Part shown: positions 1 through 8,900 of the stretch, piece by piece | Position numbering within the stretch: the stretch's first letter is position 1 | Layout: the number at the start of each line of letters is the position of its first letter | Origin: Bacteroidales bacterium | Lineage (GTDB): Bacteria > Bacteroidota > Bacteroidia > Bacteroidales > UBA3824 | Length of the DNA stretch: 17,400 nt | Reading direction: 5' to 3' | Assembly (NCBI GenBank): GCA_017645985.1 | Contig: JAGCNK010000173.1 | Coordinates: forward strand, 1-17,400 | Notes under the pieces: generated by a model | The model's database searches: none | The model's input: the letters and a program-made list of their open reading frames with translations, nothing else | Told to the model about the DNA's origin: nothing | Program-made: the position numbers and the translations under genes

Positions 1-1
1 C

Positions 2-2536
2 TTTATTGCCAACATCAACCCCCCGGGAGGCGGCAAAGAGGCCACTGGTTTGGTTTCGCGCTTCACCACCGACAACACTTGGCAGGCGGGTTTCAAACCT
101 TACTTGCTCCGTTTGTTTAGCCAAGCCGATTTGGTAAAAATAATTTCAAACGGCTATCTCTCTGATATTACGCATTATACATATTCTGTTAACCGCGACG
201 AGGTGCAGAAAGAGATTCAAAACCTTGCCGCCATCAAACAGAATTCGCCTTGCCCGGGCTTTACCGAAGACGAGGTTTACGATGTTAAAGAGTATTGCAA
301 CAACAACTTCCGCGACCACTTTATCATCAAAGACCTCAATAACATCAACTTCTGGGACGACATCGCATCTATCGTACCTTACATCGATTCGGCACAGCGC
401 TACAAGGTGTTTGAGATAATTTGGGGCAAGCAGCCGTTCTTTACCGAATTGTTTAAGAAACTCAGCGACGGTTTGCGTCAGTTGAACTTCCTCACATCAA
501 TCCGCACCGAACTTGCCGCACTTACTCCGCAGCAAGACACCATCTTAGACGTTGAACGACTCCGCGAACTCTACAAAGACACCAAGAAACCTCCCGTTAA
601 CTGTTACGACGGAGGTACGCTCCTTGCCACTCTCGACCGCAGTATCCTCTCGGCACTTACCGCCGAAGTGGTGCTGCCCCTTGCCGACAACACCGCATCC
701 AACCCCAAACGCACATTCTTAAAAGAAGCCGACGTGTTGGACTTCCCGGGTGCGCGTTCGCGTCAGCAGATTCCCGAAGTAACGTTTGAAGAAAAAGACA
801 ACAACGACAAACTGCTTGTGTTCCTGCGTGGTAAGATTGCATTCCTCTTCAACCGCTACAACTTCAACTACGAAATAAGCACCTTATTATTCTGTATGGA
901 CGACAAACAGCCCGAGGTTGCCGACCTTCCAAAATTCCTTTACGAATGGATTCGCAACACTCACGGCGGAAGTCCCGAAAAACGTGCCGAGCGTGAACGT
1001 AAACTCGCATTGCTTGTGCAACAGAATGATATTGAGAAACTTATTCCGCTGTTGGTTGTATTCACCAAGTTTAACATCGAACTTGCGGGCAACCCTGCCA
1101 CAGAGCGTCCCGGCGAACTTGGTCCTCACAATGCTAAATGGACAGCCCGTATCGGTGCCAACTTTGCCGACCAGATGGGCATTTCCGTAGGCGACCTCTG
1201 GATTCAGAATTGGGACAACAACGGACCTTTCAAAAACGTATTCCCCTTGCGCGACCCCAAATGGAGTAAATCATTCTTTGAGGGTATCGACACCGACGGC
1301 AAAGAGAACACTCTCCGTCCCGAATACGTGCAGAAGTTTGTGGATATGAAAAACTCGTGGGTAAATCACAAGGACGTTATCGCCCACGTGCACAATCCTC
1401 TTGAATGTTGGGAAGAATTTACCCAGCCCAACAAGAGCGGTATCGACTACATTATCAAGTATATGACTCCCACTTGTAACCCCATTATCAAGCGCGAGCA
1501 AATCAAAGCCGGTATCGATGACCTCAAAACCGACCTCTACGACGAACTGTCGGCATTCTACCAAGGCGGCAACATTGACGAAAAGTTGAAAAAGGCAAAA
1601 CTTTCTGCCACTCAGGCGTTTATGGCGTTGATGAAAATGCAGAAAGATAAAAACACCTTCGGTAACTTCCTCGACCGCCTCACCATCACCGACGACCTTT
1701 CGTGGAAAATCTACTTCGACCTTATGATGAACAAGCAGATAGAAGCCGATGCTCCCGTAGCACCCGTTGCCAAACCTGCCACCAAGACCCTCGACATTGA
1801 TATGCTCGAAATGCTTGGACAATTCATCACCATCGAGCCGGGCGAAGGCGCACAGAGCATTCTCACTAAGTTGAAGGAGTACTTCGGCATCGACGACAAC
1901 AACGAGTTGAAAAAGATTCTCGACGAAACCGGCATCAACATCGAAACCCTTATCGAAGAGAAGAAAGACAAAGAAGAAGGCGAAATCAAAGACCGCGCCT
2001 ACATCTTTGCCGAAAACCTCATAAGCCGTTGGCTCGAATACATCGAAGAAATCAAGGGCGACAACGTGCTAATGCAACTTGGTATGAACAAAAAAACCGC
2101 CGACCTGATAATCAACGAGTTGAACAAAAACAAAAACCGTGTCAACCTCAAAAAGATTATCGCCGACGCAGTTCGCGAGCACGTTATCAACTTCCAGTTG
2201 ACCTCTAATGTTGACATTGTGGCACGTATTTCTGCCGTGATAATCAACAAGTTTGTCAACTCACTCGGTTGGGATTATGTGCCGCAAGCCGAGCGTCCGA
2301 AAGTCAAACCCACCGACACGCTTCCTGTATTCACACATCCACCGGTAAAATCTCCCGCCAAAAAGAACTTGAAACTCGAAATAGAGTTCCCTGGCGAAAA
2401 ATTCTTCTCAGAATGGGCTACCGGCTTAAAGAGCAGTTTTGAAGCCAACGTCTACTTTGAAGAAAACGTCAAAGACGCCGCCAAAGCCGAAGCCGACGCC
2501 AAACTCGGTGTAATACTCGAACGTTTGAAGAGTTAG
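2..2536 (+). CDS. SrfC-like putative virulence factor, GTPase-like (5' partial)
   Basis: The frame is already open at base 2 and ends at TAG 2534-2536, giving 844 visible residues. A TTG at 50 could serve as a start, but well-formed sequence upstream of it (FIANINPPGGGKEATG) argues the true start lies left of the window. Visible residues 15-22 (TGLVSRFT) resemble the switch I/G2 segment of dynamin-type GTPases. DFPG at residues 247-250, followed by ARSR, fits a G3 motif. TKFN at 355-358, after a hydrophobic strand (LLVVF), fits a G4 motif with Asn replacing the usual Asp. A Pro/Ala linker near residue 584 leads into a Lys/Glu-rich helical C-terminal part. This pattern matches, from memory, the SrfC family of putative virulence factors, usually encoded with SrfA and SrfB; its biochemical role is not established. 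The P-loop must be upstream and is not seen. No signal peptide or membrane segment is visible, so it is probably cytoplasmic. The family call is recognition by eye; a generic large GTPase is the alternative. Confidence 0.68.
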   Translation, partial: FIANINPPGGGKEATGLVSRFTTDNTWQAGFKPYLLRLFSQADLVKIISNGYLSDITHYTYSVNRDEVQKEIQNLAAIKQNSPCPGFTEDEVYDVKEYCNNNFRDHFIIKDLNNINFWDDIASIVPYIDSAQRYKVFEIIWGKQPFFTELFKKLSDGLRQLNFLTSIRTELAALTPQQDTILDVERLRELYKDTKKPPVNCYDGGTLLATLDRSILSALTAEVVLPLADNTASNPKRTFLKEADVLDFPGARSRQQIPEVTFEEKDNNDKLLVFLRGKIAFLFNRYNFNYEISTLLFCMDDKQPEVADLPKFLYEWIRNTHGGSPEKRAERERKLALLVQQNDIEKLIPLLVVFTKFNIELAGNPATERPGELGPHNAKWTARIGANFADQMGISVGDLWIQNWDNNGPFKNVFPLRDPKWSKSFFEGIDTDGKENTLRPEYVQKFVDMKNSWVNHKDVIAHVHNPLECWEEFTQPNKSGIDYIIKYMTPTCNPIIKREQIKAGIDDLKTDLYDELSAFYQGGNIDEKLKKAKLSATQAFMALMKMQKDKNTFGNFLDRLTITDDLSWKIYFDLMMNKQIEADAPVAPVAKPATKTLDIDMLEMLGQFITIEPGEGAQSILTKLKEYFGIDDNNELKKILDETGINIETLIEEKKDKEEGEIKDRAYIFAENLISRWLEYIEEIKGDNVLMQLGMNKKTADLIINELNKNKNRVNLKKIIADAVREHVINFQLTSNVDIVARISAVIINKFVNSLGWDYVPQAERPKVKPTDTLPVFTHPPVKSPAKKNLKLEIEFPGEKFFSEWATGLKSSFEANVYFEENVKDAAKAEADAKLGVILERLKS

Positions 2537-2555
2537 TAAGACTTCATTTTCTCTT

Positions 2556-2595
2556 ATAAAAAACACCGCCCGAATTTTCGGGCGGTGTTTTTTTT
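2556..2595 (+). terminator. Rho-independent terminator of the SrfC-like gene
   Basis: A perfect 9-bp GC-rich stem pairs CACCGCCCG (2564-2572) with CGGGCGGTG (2579-2587) around a 6-nt loop. It is flanked by an A run on the left and a run of eight T on the right (2588-2595), which extend the stem and supply the U tract. It starts about 20 bases after the stop codon at 2536. It should end the upstream transcript and separate it from the giant gene. Because of the flanking A and T runs it could also act on the opposite strand. Confidence 0.93.
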
Positions 2596-2702
2596 GTTGC
2601 TATATATATAAAGGTGTGGTTATTTTTTTTTTTAATCTATACTATACTTAAAAATTCAAAAAAAAATCAAAAAAAAACAATCAGAGTGCAACAAATTATC
2701 CT
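2596..2702. promoter_or_regulatory. AT-rich intergenic DNA with phased A-tracts
   Basis: No gene is visible here. The stretch carries an alternating TA run (2601-2610), a run of 11 T (2623-2633), and three A-tracts at 2650-2654, 2658-2666 and 2669-2677. The A-tract centres lie about 10-11 bases apart, close to one helical turn, which is known to bend DNA. The tracts sit just upstream of the candidate -7 box at 2703. They may act as a curved or UP-like element for the giant gene. This role is inferred from spacing only. Confidence 0.45.
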
Positions 2703-2710
2703 TAATTTTG
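2703..2710 (+). promoter_or_regulatory. Candidate Bacteroidetes -7 promoter box
   Basis: TAATTTTG matches the Bacteroidetes primary sigma factor -7 consensus TAnnTTTG exactly. I see no clear TTTG-type -33 box at the expected 19-20 base spacing; that position is occupied by the A-tract and its flank. Transcription would begin about 7 bases downstream and leave a leader of roughly 155-160 nt before the giant gene. An exact match of this short motif in AT-rich DNA can occur by chance, so the call is weak. Confidence 0.3.
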
Positions 2711-2769
2711 GTCTAATTTTTAGGGTGTACTATATACTAAACCCACCCGAAAATGAGTTTATAACTAAT

Positions 2770-2834
2770 AGGCGGAAGAATTGTGAACTGTAACCGCCTG
2801 ATAATTAAAGAGAATAATATGCTGAGTATCAGGC
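2770..2834 (+). promoter_or_regulatory. Leader with two mutually exclusive stems
   Basis: Stem A pairs AGGCGG (2770-2775) with CCGCCT (2794-2799) across an 18-nt loop. Stem B pairs GCCTGATA (2796-2803) with TATCAGGC (2827-2834), a perfect 8-bp match across a 23-nt loop. The two stems share bases 2796-2799, so only one can form at a time. The structure ends 38 bases before the ATG at 2873. There is no U tract directly after stem B, so it is not a standard intrinsic terminator. It could modulate translation or RNA stability of the giant gene. The pairings are seen directly; the function is inferred. Confidence 0.35.
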
Positions 2835-2839
2835 AATAA
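2819..2839 (+). CDS. Possible six-codon leader ORF (MLSIRQ)
   Basis: ATG at 2819 is preceded by a purine-rich AAAGAGA (2807-2813) at a spacing of 5 bases and is closed by TAA at 2837-2839. It is in the same frame as the giant gene and 33 bases upstream of its ATG. Its codons cover the right arm of stem B (2827-2834), so a translating ribosome would prevent that stem. Such a short ORF can arise by chance. Its in-frame stop does show that the giant gene cannot start further upstream. Confidence 0.2.
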   Translation: MLSIRQ

Positions 2840-2872
2840 CAACCCTTGGTACAGGCTTAAAGATATTGAACT

Positions 2873-2992
2873 ATGAACAAAACTGTCATTAAAAAACATA
2901 CGGCTATGTCAACTGTATTATTCAAGAAATTCACCGCCTTTGTGGTAGGGGTGATTTCTATTTTGGTATTAGGCGCAGGAAATGTGAGTGCG
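2873..2992 (+). other. Signal peptide of the giant protein
   Basis: Residues 1-40 hold a basic n-region (KK at 7-8 and 18-19), a hydrophobic core of about 15 residues (FVVGVISILVLGAG) and a VSA cleavage site before Gln41. The site fits signal peptidase I; there is no lipobox cysteine. The n-region is long if Met1 is used and ordinary if Met12 (ATG at 2906) is used. This implies Sec export to the periplasm, then probably a further step across the outer membrane. Confidence 0.88.
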
Positions 2993-5900
2993 CAGACCAT
3001 AAATCGTGATATGGAAAAGTGGGTTATCTCATTTTCTCCAAATTCAATCGAGTGGAGCAACAAGGACATCAACATTGGTTCAATGGGTGCTGGCTGGTTG
3101 CGTATAAATGATGGTTCTGGTCATACTTTGACCGAGGGCACTCATTTTACCATTTCTTTTGAGAATAACAAAGAACCTGGAAATGTGACAGTTAAAATTT
3201 TACCTGTTGCCGGTAATAATTTCTATCCCGCCGGAGGCTTGACTTTTACAGGTATTAATGGCAATGGCACAGGCAACTCTCGAACTGGATTTGAGATTAC
3301 CAAGCGCAATATCAATAGCGATGTAACTCTTACGATACCTACCGAGGTAAATTATACTGGAGGCGCTATCTCAATACCGGTAGAGCTAGTTTACGCTAAG
3401 AACAAATCCAACTTCTACAATCTTGTGCAAGGTACCGATTTTACAGTGACATACACAAACAACACCAACGTAGGAACTGCCACAGTAAAAATCACACCTA
3501 AAGGTGCACATTTTAATGGCAGCTCTATAACCAAGACAGTTAAAATTCTTCCAATAGACATTAATAGCAACGTTGTTTCAAAAACACCGTCCTCTACCTC
3601 ATTTACTTTCACAGGATGCAGTATCGAACCTGAAATTTCGATGGTATACAACGGCAAAACCCTTGTTAAAGGTACTGATTATACCATTACATATTCTGAT
3701 AATGTCAATGCAGGAACAGCTAAGGCAACTATTACTGGTAAAGGAAATTTCAAAGGTACTACCACATTCACCTATACTATTGCTAAGCGACCAATTTCAG
3801 CAGCTGATCTCGTGGCGGCATCTAAAGAGTTTACAGGCTCGTCGCTGACTACTACGGTGTCAGGCACTCTTGCTACCAATAACTGCAATTACATTTTGCA
3901 ACCGAACACTGATTTTTCGGTAACATACCCTAATGAACATACTTCGGTTGGCACTAAGACCTTGACAATTAAAGGTAACGGCAATTTCACTGGCAATACC
4001 ACAGTTCCTTTTGAAATCACTCCTGTTTGTTTGTCAAGCGCAGTTGTTACATTCAACTCATCTGCCGACTATTACACATACGACGGTACTGCAAAGCAAC
4101 CTTCGATGACAGTGAAACTGGGCAATAAGACCCTTGTCAAAGGTACTGATTATTCGGTATCGTATACTAACAACGTAAACGCCGGAACTGCTTCGGTTAC
4201 CATCACCGGTATAAACAATTACGCTAATTCCTCTTGTACTAAGACAGCCACCTTTACTATTAACAAACGTAAGATTACCATAGTGCCGGTAGCTGGATCA
4301 AAGATTTACAACGATCCTGACCCCACTCTTACTTATTCGATTACATCCGGATCTCTTGCCAACGGTAGCGACCTCGGCACAATCTCCGTTACTCGCGCGG
4401 CTGGTAATGATGTAGGTTCGTATCTCGAAACTTTGAATTATACAGCAAACAACAATTACGAAGTTACCACTGCCAACAATGTGTATTTCACCATCACTGG
4501 CAAGTGTATCAATGGCGCTACAATTTCGGCAATAGCCGACCAGACTTACACTGGTAATGCCATAAAGCCTGTTCCCACAGTTACCTTGGACGGTCACACA
4601 TTGACCAACTCTGAGATTCAGATTACTTACGAAAACAACACCAACGTTGGTACTGCAACATTAAAGGTTACTGGTATAGGCAACTATGCTAATGCCGGCT
4701 GTATCGCTACTACCACATTCCGTATCGTATCTACCGAGCCTACCATCACATTGGTACAAGCCAACGACCAATGCGACAAAACAGGTAAAGTGTCGGCATC
4801 GTTCTCTGGCGTGGGACAGTATAAATACTCATGGGAAATTACTGGTGCTACCGTTACATCGCCGAACAATTATACTACTTGGGTAGAGGAAAATTTCCAG
4901 ACAGGCAACGTACATGAGAAAACATTGTCTTTCAAAGATATGAGTCCTACTGGTGCTGATATTAAATTTAAAGTACAATATTACAATGGCTCTACTACCA
5001 AAGAGGTTTCGCAGACTATCCACGTTGAGAATTATCATATTGATGATTTGGCTGACATAGAGCGGACTGCTTGTAAAGATCACGAATTTCGGTTATTTGC
5101 TTATATTCCACAACCGAGCAGCACATTTACTGGTTCTTGGACAACTTCAGGAGAGGGCAATGTTGACGATCCAACAGACCCTGGCACAATGCTCCGTGGT
5201 CTTAAACCCGGCTATACCACCACTGCCACTTGGACAATTACCCGTCTGGATGATGCCGGTAATGCAAAATGTACTGCTACTCAGAAATTTAAAATTACCG
5301 ACAATACCATTACCATCAGCGGAAGTGCTGAGCAGTTGCTTTGCGGCCAAACAACTGCTAATATATCTACAAATGTAACACCAACTTCCGGTCTTACAGC
5401 CACTTGGACATCCGACGGTACTGCTACCATTGCTGCTGACGGCACTCCAGGATCTTCTGTTAAAGCCAAAGTTTCCAATTTGGCTTATGGTATGAACAAA
5501 TTTACATTGAAACTTACTGCCACCGGCTGTACAGATGTAATTTCAAAAGACTTTATTATATACAACTCTTACGCTACTGCACAAGTCAATAAGGATTACG
5601 TCTGCACCGACGGCGAAGCCGTAACTCTTACAGGCAACGATCTCACGGGGTTACCGAATGCTACAGGACATTGGGTTGCCAACGGTAGTGCTTCAATTGT
5701 TGACCCCAATGCTAATATCACACAGGCATATATCTCTGGTACTGGTGATGTTTCGTTTACATGGTATGTTGATTCTTATATCATCGACCAAAACGGAAAC
5801 AGACAAGAATGTCATCAGAATGCTACCACAACCACAGTGGTTAATAGAAAAATTTCAAAACCTGTAGTGGCAGATGCATGTGTAAGTGATGATGTTACTT

Positions 5901-8900
5901 CTACAGCTATTTCGGCTACAACATCCACACTTCCTTCGGGTGCTACTGGCAAATGGGAGATTCTTGGTGATCCTGCAGGAGTATCTATTTCGCCTATCGA
6001 CAATCCTACCGCTACAATTTCTGGATTGCCATACGGATCCACATCTGTAAAATGGGTTGTTAGTGCCGAAGGATGTTCCACTATAGAATCCGACCCTGTT
6101 ACCATCGTACGTCTCAGAAGCAGTTTCACCGCATCGCCCCACGGTGTTTGTGACGAAAATTCTGAGATAACATTGCAGGCTCAAGATCCCGCACCCGGTC
6201 AAGGACTTTGGCAGTTTACTGTTGGCAACGGTGAATTTGTTGGTGGCGACAACACCAACTATAATACAGCAGTAAAGAAACTTCAAAAATCTTCAACCGG
6301 CAAGAACACTATCCGTTGGACAGTTACTTACACCACTCAGAAAGGCGAAGTTTGTACCGCGCATCACGACGAGACAGTTTATATGCTCGAGGTAGAACCC
6401 AACGCCGGCAACAACAAGTCGGTTTGTGAAGACCACACCACACTCAACGCTGGTGATCTTCCTTCCACCACTCCAGAGACAAAGGGATACTGGAGCATTC
6501 CGACCAACGGCGCATCTATTGCCCAACTGAGCAATGCCACTTCAGAGGTTACCAACCTCCAGCCCGGTCCCAACACATTTAGATGGAATGTCACACGTCA
6601 AAGCGAAGACGGAACAGCCACATGTTTCAAATATGCCGAGGTAACAATCACCTACAACGCTGTTACCAAAGCTGAAGTGGCCGACGACATTTACACCTGT
6701 ACCGACGCAGCCGATCTTACTGCTATTCACGCAGTTGACGGTGATGGTAAATGGGATAAGGTTGACGGTACAGCAATGTTTGTCAACGGTATTCAAAACA
6801 AAACACAGGTTAGCGTTTACAATCTTACCGAGGGTCTCAACACATTCAGATGGACAGTTGAGAACGGAACATGCCACGACGAGGCATTCCAGAAGGTATA
6901 TTACGTTCCTGTAAAGGCTAGCGCAGGAGCTGATCAATATGTCTGCGAGAATCACGCAGATCTGCTCGCCACCGACAACAGTACGAAATATGCAAACGTG
7001 CCGGGGATACAGTGGGATCAGTGGTGGACATATTCGGCCAACGGACTTATCCTGAATGCTCCGTCATCGGCTACTACTTCGGTTGAGAACCTCACCCGTG
7101 GTGCTAACACCTTCACTTGGAATGTGAAACTTACACTTCCCACCGGCGAGGTGTGCGACGATCGCGACGATGTGGTTATCACCAACAATTCAGCAAGTGA
7201 TATTAATGCCGGCGAGGACATTATCACTTGTGGTGAAGATGATCCCACAAGCACAGCAAGCAATCACAAATATGTAGGTGTGGCTAAACTCAACGCCCGC
7301 CCGCTCAACGATTACGAAAAAGGTGAGTGGACCTGCTTGACCTCTACAAGCGTTACTATCGAGGATCCTACCAACCCTGTAACACAAGTAACAGGTTTGC
7401 AACACTATGCACAGCAGACACAACCCGACTACTGGGCCAACTACAATATGGCAAACGTGTTTGTTTGGTCGGTAACTTACGAAGATCCTGAGCATCCCGG
7501 AGTTAAATGTACCAACTCAGACACCGTTCAGGTAGTATGGCTTGCACCGTTCAACGCCAACGCTGGCAAGGACATCGTATCTTGTGCCGACGACATCAAC
7601 CTCAACGCTCTCGACCAAGGTGCTGGCGCAATGCGCAACTGGTGGGTTCAAGAGCCTCATTCAACCACCGCTACCAAATTCTCCAACCCGTTCTGGGGTG
7701 GTTCTGAAAAGTTGGTTTCCACACCAAGTTCTTACGCCGTTTCTAAAACAAGAGCAGTAGACGGTTATGACGCAACATCTGCCGAGACATACACCTACGA
7801 GGGTACAGTAGTGGTACAGGGAACAAAATATTACGTACGCTATGTACGTACAGAATACAAAGATTCGCAGGGAAGAATCACCAATGTGGACGAAACCAGA
7901 TCTCATAAATTAAATGAATCCGATAACTATACCGACGGTTGGCCTTCAACTTACAACAGCCCCGACCGTCAGTACAACGCCCACCTCTCTGGCTTGCAGA
8001 CAACAGGCGACGTTACCACAGGTAGTTCAGGTACAACATTCCGTTGGTACAAAAACAACGAACTTATCTGGAACCGTTCTACTGGTCCCGAGTTGGTATC
8101 TTGTACTGTTTGGGACGAAGTAACCATCCGCAACCTTGGCTTACAGGTGGATATGTTCGCCGGACCTGAGCAAGCCATCTGTGCCGACACCGCAGTATTG
8201 GCTGCCACCTACACCGAGCCTATGGACAACCCCGGTTCTTATACTATCATCGACAAGCAGCGTTGGTGGTCGATAGTTCACGGTAGTGGTGTTTTCACTC
8301 TCCAAAATGGTCCTTATATCAACAACGGCTCTACAGTGCAAAACGCTATTGTTCGCGGAACAGCATACGACACCAACATTTATAGATGGAATGCCCGTTA
8401 CACAGTAGAGTTTACCAACACCGACTCTCAGACTGGTCAGGTTTCAACCGAAACTGTAACCTGTGAATCTTCAGACGACGTTTATATCACCAACACACTT
8501 CCCTCTTCGGCAAAACTTGGTGCCGACCGTGAAGTTTGTACCAACGAGACAACACTTTCTGCCAACATTCCTACCCGTGGCTACGGAGTATGGGAGCTGC
8601 AAGGCGGCGAAGGTCAGTCTACTCAGATCTCTTGCGACGATGCTATGTGCGACGTTTATGTCACCAACCTTTCGCGTGGTGCCAACACAATGTACTGGCG
8701 TGTTCACAATGGATACACCTCACCCAAGAACCCCAATGTTAAGGTTGATCCTAAAGATTGTTATTTACAAGACACTATTATAATATTCAACCATAGCATT
8801 AAGGCTAATGCTGGTCTCGACCAATATGTCTGCGCCGACTATGCCAACTTGAAGGCTGCCGACGAAGACTTTAACTCGTTTACCAACGATGTTGTTAACG

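Noticed and set aside
50..2536. TTG at 50 as the true start of the SrfC-like gene
   Set aside because: The frame is open to base 2 and the residues before TTG continue a plausible GTPase switch region, so the gene most likely begins outside the window.
2611..2636. Second terminator at the 11-T run
   Set aside because: No GC-rich stem precedes the T run at 2623-2633, so it is treated as AT-rich intergenic DNA.
2857..3075. Minus-strand frame of 72 codons over the start of the giant gene
   Set aside because: It is the complement of the signal-peptide and first-module coding sequence and has no supporting start context.
7507..7760. Short plus-strand frames in other phases within the giant gene
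   Set aside because: They are out of phase with the continuous frame, overlap each other and have low-complexity translations without recognisable motifs.
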